From positions 310,001-374,000 of the forward strand of contig NZ_JACHJJ010000004.1 of assembly GCF_014203605.1 (NCBI RefSeq): 64,000 nucleotides of DNA, in the 5' to 3' direction. Positions 1 to 7,849 of the stretch are shown here, piece after piece. This stretch comes from Thiemannella venezuelensis (GTDB lineage: Bacteria > Actinomycetota > Actinomycetes > Streptosporangiales > Streptosporangiaceae). Position 1 is the stretch's first letter. Each line of letters opens with the position of its first letter. A program made the position numbers and the translations under genes. The notes under the pieces are model-generated. The model was not told where the DNA came from, did not search any database, and saw only the letters and a list, made by a program, of their open reading frames with translations.

Positions 1-315
1 CACGGCCTGGGCGAGGAAGGCGCCGCAGGCCGCGCCGAGCAGCGCGACCACGGCCGAGAGCTGCACGCTGCTGACCAGGGTGTTCAGGTAGTTGCCCTGG
101 AGGCTCTCCGACAGGTTGGCGGTGCTGAAGGCGGAGGCGCGGGTCTGCGGGTCCCGGACGGTGAAGGCGCCCAGCAGCAGCGCGACCGCCGGGATCCCGA
201 AGGCCAGCGCGGTGAAGGCGAGCAGGGGCACGGCCGCGGGCCAGTCCGCCGAGCGGGTACGGCCGCCGCGGCGGGCGGCGGCCGTACCCGGGGGTTCCCC
301 GGTGATCGAGACCAT
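1..315 (-). CDS. ABC transporter permease, N-terminal part (runs off window)
   Basis: Inner-membrane permease of a binding-protein-dependent importer; only about 105 N-terminal residues are inside the window. Translation from the ATG at 315 gives a basic, proline/glycine-rich cytoplasmic start (MVSITGEPPGTAAARRGG), a hydrophobic first helix around residues 28-50, and then a stretch ending in a second helix. Its ATG overlaps the stop of the upstream solute-binding protein gene (ATGA), which implies an operon and translational coupling. The EAA loop and the ATPase gene would lie beyond position 1. The permease call rests on the context and the hydrophobic pattern rather than on a signature motif. 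Confidence 0.75.
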   Translation of the reverse strand, partial: MVSITGEPPGTAAARRGGRTRSADWPAAVPLLAFTALAFGIPAVALLLGAFTVRDPQTRASAFSTANLSESLQGNYLNTLVSSVQLSAVVALLGAACGAFLAQAV

Positions 316-1478
316 CAGCCGGCGACCGCGGCGCCCCAGCCGGTGGCCAGGACCTCCTTGGCCTTGCCGACCTGGGCCTCGGTCGGGAACGCCGGCTCGC
401 CCTCGACCGGGGGCAGGTTGGCCTCGGCGGCCTTGTCCACCGTGCCGTCGGCCTGCATCGCGGGCAGCAGCACCGGGCGGGCGAAACCGCCGAGGTAGAG
501 GTTCTGGCCCTCGGGGCTGTAGAGGAACTCCTGCCAGAGGCGGGCGGCGGCCGGGTGCGGGGCGTCCTTGTTGATCGCCTGGGCGTAGAGCTGGAAGTAC
601 TTGCCGTCGGTCGGGACGACCGTCTTCCAGTCGAGGCCCTTGTCCGCCATCACGGGGCCGTAGGCGGCGTTGTTGTAGTCCCAGTCGATGCTGATCTGGG
701 TCTCGCCCTTCTCGATGGTGGCCGGGGTGGTCTCCACCGGGTTGAAGTTGCCCGCGGCCTTCAGCTTCTTGAAGAACTCCAGGCCGGGCCCGATGTCGTC
801 GAAGGAGCCGCCGTTGGCCAGCGCCGCGGCGAAGACGCCGCCGAAGGCCGAGCCGGACTGGGTCGGGTTGCCGTTCATCGCGACCTTGCCCTTGTACTCG
901 GGCTTGAGCAGGTCGGCGAAGGTCTCCGGGCACTTGGCGATCTTCTTGGCGTCGCAGCCGATCGAGACGTAACCGCCGTAGTCGTTGAACCAGAGGCCGG
1001 TCGGCTCCTTCTGGTTCTCCGGGATCTTGTCCCAGGTCTGCACCTTGTAGGGGGCGAACAGGCCCTCGGCCGCCCCGCTGACCGCGAAGGACTGGCCGAT
1101 GTCGAGCACGTCGGGGGCGCGGTCCTGGCCCTTGCGGGTCTTCACCGCGTTGATCTCGTCGGCGCTGGAGGCGTCGGGGGTCTCCTCCTCGACCTCGATG
1201 CCGTACTTCGCCTTGAAGGCCTCGATGATCTTGCCGTAGTTGGCCCAGTCGTGCGGCAGGGCGATGACGTGGAGCCTGCCCTCCTTCTTGGCGGCCTCGA
1301 CGAGCTTGTCGAACCCGCCGAAGTCGGCGGCGGAGGTGGCGGTCCTGGCGTCCACCCCGCCGGCGGAGCCGGAGGCCGCAGGCGACGAGGCGGAGGTCTG
1401 CGGTGCGGCTCCGCACGCGGCGATCCCCGCCAGGAGGAGTGCGGCCATGCCTGCGGAGCGGATTCGGGATGCGATCAC
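315..1478 (-). CDS. ABC transporter substrate-binding lipoprotein (family 1, PotD/FbpA-like)
   Basis: Extracytoplasmic receptor that captures a small solute and delivers it to the permease encoded just downstream. I chose the GTG at 1478 because GGGAGA sits six bases before it; it gives 387 residues starting MIASRIRSAGMAALLLAG, with a short basic n-region, a hydrophobic core and a lipobox ending at Cys22, so the protein should be lipid-anchored. An upstream ATG at 1514 would add 12 unlikely residues. The mature part looks like the spermidine/putrescine or Fe(III) binding group (ends in a typical SPEGQ..L segment), but the ligand cannot be told from sequence. The divergent GntR gene is its likely regulator. 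Confidence 0.85.
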   Translation of the reverse strand: MIASRIRSAGMAALLLAGIAACGAAPQTSASSPAASGSAGGVDARTATSAADFGGFDKLVEAAKKEGRLHVIALPHDWANYGKIIEAFKAKYGIEVEEETPDASSADEINAVKTRKGQDRAPDVLDIGQSFAVSGAAEGLFAPYKVQTWDKIPENQKEPTGLWFNDYGGYVSIGCDAKKIAKCPETFADLLKPEYKGKVAMNGNPTQSGSAFGGVFAAALANGGSFDDIGPGLEFFKKLKAAGNFNPVETTPATIEKGETQISIDWDYNNAAYGPVMADKGLDWKTVVPTDGKYFQLYAQAINKDAPHPAAARLWQEFLYSPEGQNLYLGGFARPVLLPAMQADGTVDKAAEANLPPVEGEPAFPTEAQVGKAKEVLATGWGAAVAG

Positions 1479-1527
1479 GTTGTCTCCCAGAGGGGGTGTC
1501 GCGCAATATGTCACGAAACTAAGCGAA

Positions 1528-1541
1528 CTTGTTCAAACAAG
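1528..1541. promoter_or_regulatory. Inverted repeat between importer and GntR genes
   Basis: CTTGTT-CA-AACAAG is a perfect six-base dyad in the divergent spacer, about 50 bases upstream of the binding-protein start. A GntR operator is the obvious reading because the GntR gene diverges here, but the sequence is not a known HutC-type consensus. Confidence 0.35.
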
Positions 1542-1670
1542 CTAGGCCCAGTGCGTCGGCATCCGGTTTCCCCTGGATGAACGGCCGGAGTACACCGGTG
1601 GAATGCGAGAACCCGCGCTTTCTCGGTGATCGATCCTTGCCTAGGGTGGAGCCGGAGCCGACAGGCCGGT

Positions 1671-1760
1671 GCGCGCAGTGGGGGTGTGCGCCGTGGGGAT
1701 GTGCGCAGTGAGAGGGCGCGCAGTGAGAGTGCGCGCAGTGGGGGTGTGCACGGTGAGGGA
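1671..1760 (+). repeat. Six tandem copies of a 15-bp unit abutting the GntR start codon
   Basis: Units start at 1671, 1686, 1701, 1716, 1731 and 1746, each a variant of GCGCGCAGTGGGGGT. The array ends three bases before the GntR ATG, and the last unit supplies the ribosome-binding site (GTGAGGGA). Because 15 is a multiple of three, the GntR frame stays open through the array, and several in-frame GTG codons there could act as alternative starts. Confidence 0.85.
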
Positions 1761-1763
1761 GCC

Positions 1764-2519
1764 ATGACCGCCCGGTACGCACGGATCGCCGCAGAGCTGC
1801 GCGACGCGATCACGCGCGGCGGGTACGCCGTGGGCGCGCAGCTGCCGTCGGAGGCCGAGCTCGCCGCGCGCTTCGCCGTCTCCCGCGGCACCGTCCGCCA
1901 GGCGGTGGCGGTGCTCGCCGCCGAGGGGCTGGTCGGTTCCCGGCAGGGGGCCAGGCGCATCGTGCTGGGCCGCGAGCGCAGCCAGAGCTTCGCCGAACTG
2001 CACAGCTTCGCGCAGTGGGCGCGGGCGGCGGGGCACCGGGCGGGCGGCCGCGTGCTGGCGCAGCGCCGCCGGGGCGCGAGCGCCGTCGAGGCGGCCCGGC
2101 TGGCGCTCCGGCCGGGCGAGCCGGTCCTGTCGGTCCTGCGGCTGCGCTCGCTGGAGGGCGAGCCGGTGCTGCTGGAGCGCACTGTCTACGCCGGGTGGAT
2201 CGCCCCGGCCGTCGAGCGCCTCGACGCCGACTGCGAGTCGGTCACCCGGGCCCTCCACGACGGCGCCGGGCTGGTCCTCGCCTACGGCGAGCACTTCATC
2301 GACGCGGTCGCGGCCGGGACCGAGGACGCCCGGCTGCTGGCCGTACGGCGGGGCAGCCCGCTGCTGCGCCAGCGCCGGGTCACCACCACCCCGGAGGGCC
2401 GGCCGGTGGAGTGGTCCGACGACCGCTACCGCGCGGGCAGCGTGACCTTCAGCATCCGCAACTCGGTGGACGCCAACCCGCTCGTGCGGCAGGTGGGGGA
2501 CTTGCGTCCGGCGCGATAA
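1764..2519 (+). CDS. GntR family transcriptional regulator, HutC/UTRA subfamily
   Basis: DNA-binding repressor or activator of 251 residues. Residues about 4-70 form the winged helix-turn-helix typical of GntR (LPSEAELAARFAVSRGTVRQA), and residues about 80-240 match a UTRA effector-binding domain of the chorismate-lyase fold. The ATG at 1764 is preceded by GTGAGGGA; the frame is open upstream only because of the 15-bp repeat array. It diverges from the importer genes, so local regulation of that importer, with the transported compound or a derivative as effector, is the natural inference. Its stop codon touches a LexA-type box serving the next gene. Confidence 0.9.
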   Translation: MTARYARIAAELRDAITRGGYAVGAQLPSEAELAARFAVSRGTVRQAVAVLAAEGLVGSRQGARRIVLGRERSQSFAELHSFAQWARAAGHRAGGRVLAQRRRGASAVEAARLALRPGEPVLSVLRLRSLEGEPVLLERTVYAGWIAPAVERLDADCESVTRALHDGAGLVLAYGEHFIDAVAAGTEDARLLAVRRGSPLLRQRRVTTTPEGRPVEWSDDRYRAGSVTFSIRNSVDANPLVRQVGDLRPAR

Positions 2520-2532
2520 GAACCTATGTTCG
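2519..2532. promoter_or_regulatory. LexA (SOS) box
   Basis: AGAACCTATGTTCG contains GAAC-N4-GTTC, the core of the mycobacterial/actinobacterial LexA operator. It lies 62 bases upstream of the GTG at 2594 and starts at the last base of the GntR stop codon. Only the gene at 2594 is positioned to be controlled by it. Confidence 0.65.
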
Positions 2533-2593
2533 ACTGGTGAAAGCCCGCCTTCCCCCGGGTGCCCATCCGAAAGCCGCGGGGGGAAGATCCACT

Positions 2594-2863
2594 GTGAGCA
2601 GGCTCTACGGCGATCCGATCGAGGTGTGGACCCGCGAGGGGGAGCCGATCCAGTTCGTCTGGCGCGACCGGCTCTACGCCGTCCGCCGGATCATCGATCA
2701 CTGGGTGGTCGCCCGCGAGTGGTGGAAGGTCGACGACGACGATCCCGGAGAGCGCCGCTTCTGGCGGGTCGAGGCCAGCCCCGGGCAGCGGCTCGGCACC
2801 TACGAGCTGCGCTTCGACACCACGGGCGCCGGCTGGCTGCTGGTCAGGGCATGGGAGTGCTGA
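2594..2863 (+). CDS. Small DUF6504-like protein, probable SOS gene
   Basis: Soluble protein of 89 residues beginning MSRLYGDPIEVWTREGEPI and rich in Trp and Arg (FVWRDRLYAVRR, HWVVAREWW). From memory this pattern is that of DUF6504, a small actinobacterial family often met beside the ImuB/DnaE2 mutasome genes; I could not check it. The GTG start at 2594 follows GGGGGGAAG. No polymerase gene is adjacent here. A GAAC-N4-GTTC box upstream supports DNA-damage induction. The biochemical role is unknown. Confidence 0.7.
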   Translation: MSRLYGDPIEVWTREGEPIQFVWRDRLYAVRRIIDHWVVAREWWKVDDDDPGERRFWRVEASPGQRLGTYELRFDTTGAGWLLVRAWEC

Positions 2864-2902
2864 GCGCCGCCCCTGCCCGGCGGCGCCCGCCGGTCCGGGC
2901 CC

Positions 2903-3586
2903 TCACTGCGCGGCGGTCTGCGGGACGGGCCGGGGCGCCGGCGCGCGGCGCCGGCGCCGCGCGCCCGCCGTCTGCAACGCCGTGATCTGCCGGACCGTCG
3001 CCGCGCAGAGCAGGGCGGACAGCACGACGGCGGCCAGCTCGGCCGGTCCGAGGCCGGTCAGGCTCGCCTCTCCGGGGGAGCCGAGCGCCGGCCGCACCAC
3101 GACTCCGGCGAGCAGGCCCAGCCAGCTCAGCCACCAGGCGGCGAGCAGCGCCGTCCAGGGACCGCGCTGCCCGGCGGGCGGGCCGCTCGCCCGCCAGAGG
3201 CGGTCCAGCAGCACCGGCGGGGCGACGAGGTTGAGCACCGGGACGAACCACCCCGCCAGCGCCCGCGAGGCCCGCAGGCCGGCGTGCCGCTCGGCCCCGG
3301 CGAGCCAGACCAGATACGCCGCGGCCGAGGCGGCCGTGGTCGCGGCCGCCAGCAGGACCAGCAGGGCGAAGACGGTGGCCGCGCCGGCGAGGACCTGCGC
3401 TCCCGGGGCCTCGGTGTCACCGCCCAGCGCCGCGATCTCCCTGGCCAGCCGCTCGCCCCGGACCGCCTCGAACACGACGAGGGCGGTGGTCGCGGCCACC
3501 TGGGCGGCGAGGGCCGCGTAGACGGCCGAGGCGGACCTTCCGCGCGGTGATGCGGACCTCTTGGGCAGGGACGGGGCAGGGCGCAT
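2903..3586 (-). CDS. DUF4328-like integral membrane protein
   Basis: A 227-residue membrane protein with about four hydrophobic segments (roughly residues 20-42, 68-92, 108-125 and 145-165, with another near 180-195). The central GWFVPVLNLVAPPVLLDRLWRAS and following WWLSWLG are the hallmarks I associate with DUF4328, a family of unknown function in actinomycetes. The ATG at 3586 is preceded by GGGGGGAG. It stands alone, downstream of and convergent with the gene at 2594. The C-terminal 30 residues are Arg/Pro-rich and cytoplasmic-looking. Confidence 0.75.
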   Translation of the reverse strand: MRPAPSLPKRSASPRGRSASAVYAALAAQVAATTALVVFEAVRGERLAREIAALGGDTEAPGAQVLAGAATVFALLVLLAAATTAASAAAYLVWLAGAERHAGLRASRALAGWFVPVLNLVAPPVLLDRLWRASGPPAGQRGPWTALLAAWWLSWLGLLAGVVVRPALGSPGEASLTGLGPAELAAVVLSALLCAATVRQITALQTAGARRRRRAPAPRPVPQTAAQ

Positions 3587-3652
3587 GTGAATCTCCCCCC
3601 GGCATGCGCTGAAGGACGTGCCTTTCTTCTATCCCGCCGGGCCCCGCGCCAA

Positions 3653-4303
3653 TCAACCCACCACGCCGGACTCCCATGCCCAGGCGGCGATCTCCACACG
3701 GTTCCTTGCCCCGAGCTTTGCCTGGATGCTCCCCAGGTGGGTCTTGACCGTGGACAGCGAGACGAACAGCTCCGCGGCGACCTCCTGGTTGGTCCGGCCC
3801 CTGGCCACCAGCCGGACCACGTCGAGCTCCCGCTCGGTCAGCGGCTCGGCGGGCGGGCGGGACCGCCCGGCCGGCGGCCGGGCCAGGTGCTCCAGCAGCC
3901 GCACGGTCACCGACGGCGAGACCAGTGCGTCCCCGGCCGCCGCCGCGCGGACCGCCTCGAGCAGCAGTGTCGGCCCGCTGTCCTTGAGCAGGAACCCGGT
4001 CGCCCCGGCGCGCAGCGCCCCGTAGACGTACTCGTCCAGGTCGAAGGTGGTGACGATGACCACCCGCAGCGGGTCGGCGGTGCCGGGCCCGGCCAGGATC
4101 CTGGTGGCCTCCAGCCCGTCCAGCCTGGGCATCCGGATGTCGAGCAGGCAGACGTCGGGCCGGAGCCGCCGCGCCTGCTCGACGGCCTCGGCGCCGTCCG
4201 CCGCGGTCGCCACGACCTCCATGTCCGGCTGGGCGTCCAGGATCATCTGGAAACCGGTCCGCACGAGCTGCTGGTCGTCGGCGATGAGCACCCGAATCGT
4301 CAC
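3653..4303 (-). CDS. Response regulator, NarL/FixJ (LuxR) family, orphan
   Basis: Cytoplasmic two-component output protein of 216 residues. The receiver domain fills residues 1-120 with the acidic pair D9/D10, the phospho-acceptor D55 (CLLDIRMP) and K107; a LuxR-type helix-turn-helix follows at about 150-210 (LTERELDVVRLVARGRTNQEVA). The GTG at 4303 gives a compact start; an ATG at 4342 would add 13 residues and lies inside an inverted repeat. No histidine kinase is adjacent. It diverges from an ABC exporter, so control of that exporter is the simplest hypothesis; the kinase at 9755 already has its own partner. Confidence 0.9.
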   Translation of the reverse strand: MTIRVLIADDQQLVRTGFQMILDAQPDMEVVATAADGAEAVEQARRLRPDVCLLDIRMPRLDGLEATRILAGPGTADPLRVVIVTTFDLDEYVYGALRAGATGFLLKDSGPTLLLEAVRAAAAGDALVSPSVTVRLLEHLARPPAGRSRPPAEPLTERELDVVRLVARGRTNQEVAAELFVSLSTVKTHLGSIQAKLGARNRVEIAAWAWESGVVG

Positions 4304-4336
4304 CTGATCGATTCTGCCAGCCGCCGGGTGGGGCCC

Positions 4337-4362
4337 GGCCATCGGACTTTCGGCCGATGGCC
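4337..4362. promoter_or_regulatory. Inverted repeat between response regulator and ABC exporter
   Basis: GGCCATCGG and CCGATGGCC are perfect nine-base arms separated by eight bases in the divergent spacer. The position fits an operator shared by the two transcription units, possibly the binding site of the response regulator itself. Confidence 0.4.
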
Positions 4363-4425
4363 TCCGGGACGGATCGAACGCCCGGCCGATCCGCGGCGGC
4401 CTCCCCGCGCGGGAGGGTCGTCGCC

Positions 4426-5223
4426 ATGAATGTCGTTCTCGAAGGATCCGGCCTGGTGAAACGGTTCGGCCCGGCGGTGGCGCTGGCAGGCGTCGGGCTG
4501 GCCGTCGGCGGCGAGGCCGTGGCGATCATGGGCCCGAGCGGGTCGGGCAAGTCGACCCTGCTGCACTGCCTGGCCGGGATCATGAAACCGGACGGGGGCG
4601 AGGTGCGCCTGCTCGGGCAGCGTGTGGACACGATGCGGGAGCGGGAGCGCAGCGCCCTGCGCCGGACCCGGTTCGGGTTCGTGTTCCAGTTCGGCCAGCT
4701 CCTGCCCGAGCTCCCGGCCGAGGAGAACGTCGCGCTCCCGCTCATGCTCGGCGGGGTGCGGCGGGGCGAGGCCGTACGGCGGGCCCGGGAGTGGTTCGGC
4801 CCGCTCGGCCTGGGCGGCATGGAGGGACGGCGGCCCGGCGAGCTCTCCGGCGGGCAGGCCCAGCGGGTGGCGATCGCCCGCGCGCTGGTCACCCGGCCCG
4901 CGGTGGTCTTCGCCGACGAGCCGACCGGCGCGCTCGACCAGGCCACCGGTCACGACACGATGCGCCTGCTGGTGGAGGCGACCAGGGGCAACGACGCCTC
5001 GCTGGTGGTCGTCACCCACGATCCGCAGGTGGCCCGCTGGTGCGACCGCACGGTCGAGGTCCGCGACGGCCGGGTCCTGGCCGGCGGCCCCGCCCGGGAC
5101 GGCCGTGATCGGGACGGCCGTGATCGGGGCGGGCCGCACGCCGGTCCGGGCGCTCCCGGGCCGTACGCCGGGCACGCCCAGGGAGAACCGGTGACCCAGG
5201 TCCTCCCGGGGGCGGACCGGTGA
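4426..5223 (+). CDS. ABC exporter ATP-binding protein (LolD/MacB type)
   Basis: ATPase subunit of 265 residues that drives the FtsX-type permease encoded next. It has Walker A GPSGSGKST, the Q-loop, the signature LSGGQAQRVAIARAL, Walker B VVFADEPTGALD and a switch His in VVTHDPQ. The ATG at 4426 has a strong GGGAGGG seven to eight bases upstream. The last 40 residues form a low-complexity Arg/Asp/Gly tail encoded partly by a 15-bp duplication (RDGRDRDGRDRG), absent from typical family members. The stop overlaps the GTG of the permease gene. Substrates of this class include antimicrobial peptides and lipoproteins; none can be assigned here. Confidence 0.93.
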   Translation: MNVVLEGSGLVKRFGPAVALAGVGLAVGGEAVAIMGPSGSGKSTLLHCLAGIMKPDGGEVRLLGQRVDTMRERERSALRRTRFGFVFQFGQLLPELPAEENVALPLMLGGVRRGEAVRRAREWFGPLGLGGMEGRRPGELSGGQAQRVAIARALVTRPAVVFADEPTGALDQATGHDTMRLLVEATRGNDASLVVVTHDPQVARWCDRTVEVRDGRVLAGGPARDGRDRDGRDRGGPHAGPGAPGPYAGHAQGEPVTQVLPGADR

Positions 5224-7271
5224 GCGGCACCCTGGCGCTGAGCTGGCGGCTGCTGCGCGGCGGGGGCCGCCGCGGCCTGCTGGGCGCGGGCCTGACCGCG
5301 GTGGCGGTGGCGGTCTCCACCATGCTGCTCCTGTTCGCCGTCTCCGCCAACGCGGCCTTCCAGGGCAGGGCGGACCGGGAGGCGTGGCGCAACCCGGTGG
5401 CCGCGGGCGAGGGCACGGCCGCCGCGGCCGTCCAGGCCGTCCGCAGGGACTACGTGCGCGACCGGTACGTCACGGTCGTGGACGTCGCCGTGCTGAAGCC
5501 CGGGACGGCGCCGCCGCCCGGTCTGGACCGCCTCCCCGAGCCGGGTGAGGTCTGGTTCTCCCCGGCGCTGGCGGAACTCGCCCGCGGACTCCCGGCCGGC
5601 GAGCTCGCCGACCGGTTCCCGGAGCGGATCGCCGGGACGGTCGGGGACGAGGCGCTGGTCCACCCCGGCGAACTGGTCGCGGTCCGCGGTCAGGCGCCGG
5701 ACTCCCCGGTGATGACCGCGGTCGCCGCCGCCGACCCGCGCACCGGGACCGCGCCGAAGCGGGTCGCGGGTTTCACCGGGTCGCCCACGCCCGACGCGCA
5801 GGCGTACCAGGCGCTCGCCCTGATCGCGACCGTGCTCATGGTCGTGCCGCTGCTGGTGTTCGGCGGTGCGGCGGCCCGGCTCACCGTGGCCCGCCGCGAC
5901 CAGCGGCTGGCCGCGCTCCGGCTGGTCGGCGCCACCCCCGGCCAGGTGGTCGCGATGACCGCGGCCGAGGCTATGATCACGGCGGCCGGCGGCGCGCTCG
6001 CGGGCGCGGTCCTGTACGGCCTGCTCATCCCGGTCCTCACCCGGATCGAGATCGCCGGAGGCCCCTGGTTCGCCTCCGACCTGTGGCCGGGCGTGCCGTA
6101 CACGTCGGCCGTCCTGGCGGCCGTGCCGCTGCTCGTCGGCCTGTCCGCCGTGGTGGGCCTGCGCCGGATCGTGGTCAGCCCGCTGGGGGTGGCCAGGCGG
6201 GAGACCCCGCCGGCGATGCGCTTCGTCCGGGTCCTCGCCCTGCTGGCGGCACTGGCGGCGGTGCCCGCGCTCGGTGCCGGGGCCGCCGCCGGGGTGGTCG
6301 CGGTCGTGCTGGGCCTGGTCTTCCTGGCCATCAACCTGGCCGGGCCGTGGGTGGTCGGGATGATCGGCCGGATCACCGCCCGCACGGCCCGCGGGCCCGC
6401 CGGCCTGCTGGCCGGGCGCCGCCTGACCGACGACCCCAGGGCGGCCTGGCGGACCGTGAGCGGTGTGGCCATGACCGGGTTCGTCGCGGGGTTCATCGGC
6501 TTCCTCAGCCCGGCGAGCGGCCTGCTCGGCGACGCGGACGCCGCCACGCTGCGTCTGTCCGTCCCCGCGGCCCAGGCCTCCCGGCTGACCGCCGAGGCCC
6601 GCGAACGGCTGTCCGCCGCGGATGTGGCGGCCCGGGTCGAGGTCACGGGGGAGGGCGGGCGCAGGATACTCGCCGTCGCCGTCGGGAAGGCGGCCGGAGA
6701 CGGCGGGAAGGCGGCGCGGGAGGACGACGGGACCTCCGGAGGGCCGGCGCGTGCGGGAGGCGGAGCCGGTCCCGCGCGGGCGGACGCGGCGGCGGTCGAC
6801 CGGGCCAGGACCGCGCTCGACGGGCTGGTCCCCGGCCGCGGGGCGACCACCGCCGCCGACGAGGACCTGCCCGGCGTCCTGCTGCTGGCGGACATCGGCA
6901 CCGGCACCGTCGTCGTGCTCACCGTCTCGTTCCTGGTCGCCGTCGTCAGCGCGGGCATCACCGCCGCCTCCTCGGTCCTCGACCGCAGGCAGACCTACGC
7001 CCTGCTCCGCCTGGCGGGCACCCCGCTGAAGGTCCTCGACCGGGCGCGCCGCGCCGAGACGCTCATCCCGCTGGCGGTCATGGGCGGCGGCTCCATCGCG
7101 GTCGGCGTGTTCTGCGCGCTGCCGTTCTCGGTCTCCGCGGTGAACGCCGGCGGGATGGCCGTCCTGCTGGTCTGCGTGGCCCTCGGCTTCGCCGGGGTGG
7201 CCGGTGCGGGGGCGGCGAGCGCCCCGCTGCTCCGGTCGGTCACCGCCGACCCGGCCCCCCGGCCGGACTGA
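5220..7271 (+). CDS. FtsX-like ABC permease, two-domain
   Basis: Membrane subunit of 683 residues that partners the preceding ATPase. A first helix lies at about residues 22-42, followed by an extracytoplasmic domain to about 195, then FtsX-type helix groups around 200-225, 245-275, 290-310, 340-395 and a second half with helices near 560-585, 620-645 and 650-675. The RRDQRLAALRLVGATPGQV and RRQTYALLRLAGTPLKVLDRAR segments are the duplicated cytoplasmic coupling motifs of this family. The GTG start overlaps the ATPase stop (GTGA). An Ala/Gly-rich insertion near residues 485-530 is probably a disordered extracytoplasmic loop. Confidence 0.88.
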   Translation: MSGTLALSWRLLRGGGRRGLLGAGLTAVAVAVSTMLLLFAVSANAAFQGRADREAWRNPVAAGEGTAAAAVQAVRRDYVRDRYVTVVDVAVLKPGTAPPPGLDRLPEPGEVWFSPALAELARGLPAGELADRFPERIAGTVGDEALVHPGELVAVRGQAPDSPVMTAVAAADPRTGTAPKRVAGFTGSPTPDAQAYQALALIATVLMVVPLLVFGGAAARLTVARRDQRLAALRLVGATPGQVVAMTAAEAMITAAGGALAGAVLYGLLIPVLTRIEIAGGPWFASDLWPGVPYTSAVLAAVPLLVGLSAVVGLRRIVVSPLGVARRETPPAMRFVRVLALLAALAAVPALGAGAAAGVVAVVLGLVFLAINLAGPWVVGMIGRITARTARGPAGLLAGRRLTDDPRAAWRTVSGVAMTGFVAGFIGFLSPASGLLGDADAATLRLSVPAAQASRLTAEARERLSAADVAARVEVTGEGGRRILAVAVGKAAGDGGKAAREDDGTSGGPARAGGGAGPARADAAAVDRARTALDGLVPGRGATTAADEDLPGVLLLADIGTGTVVVLTVSFLVAVVSAGITAASSVLDRRQTYALLRLAGTPLKVLDRARRAETLIPLAVMGGGSIAVGVFCALPFSVSAVNAGGMAVLLVCVALGFAGVAGAGAASAPLLRSVTADPAPRPD

Positions 7272-7345
7272 GCCCCTGCTCCGCGTCCGGGAGAATTCTC
7301 CCGTCCGGACCGGTAATCGAGGGCTCCGGAGAGGGACTACTGGGT

Positions 7346-7849
7346 GTGGACGATCCCGAAGCGCGGTTCACCGCGCTGTACGACAGGCACTACCGGAGCG
7401 TGCTCGGCTACGCGCTGCTGCGGGCCGAGCGGCAGGCGGCGGAGGACGTCGCCGGCGAGACCTTCCTGATCGCCTGGCGGCGGCTGGACGGCGTGCCGGA
7501 GCAGCCGCTTCCCTGGCTGCTCGGCGTGGCCCGCAACCTGCTGCGCAAGCACCACGAGCGCGGGCGGCGGTGGACGACCTCCGCCGAGCGGCTCGCCGCG
7601 CTGCTCCCGGAGGGCGACGTGGCCGACGAGGTCTCCGATCGGCGGATGGCGCTGGAGGCGCTCTCCACGCTCCCCGAGCACGAGGTCGAGGCGGTGATCC
7701 TGGCCAGCTGGTACGGCCTGGGCCCGGCCGAGGCCGCCAAGGTCGCGGGCTGCTCGGCCCGCGCGTTCTCGGTGCGCCTGCACCGTGCGCGCCGCCGCCT
7801 GGCCGGCGCGCTGGACCTCACCCGGACGACCCTGCAGGAGCAGAGATGA
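7346..7849 (+). CDS. ECF-type RNA polymerase sigma factor
   Basis: Sigma-70 family factor of 167 residues with region 2 at about 10-75 (FTALYDRHYRSVLGYAL, then AGETFLIAWRRLD) and region 4 at about 105-155 (LSTLPEHEVEAVILASWYGLGPAEAAKVAG). The GTG at 7346 has GGAGAGGG ten bases upstream. Its stop overlaps the ATG of the next gene. The following product has one membrane helix and a large outer domain, an arrangement common for this sigma group, so it probably answers an envelope cue. Confidence 0.9.
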   Translation: MDDPEARFTALYDRHYRSVLGYALLRAERQAAEDVAGETFLIAWRRLDGVPEQPLPWLLGVARNLLRKHHERGRRWTTSAERLAALLPEGDVADEVSDRRMALEALSTLPEHEVEAVILASWYGLGPAEAAKVAGCSARAFSVRLHRARRRLAGALDLTRTTLQEQR

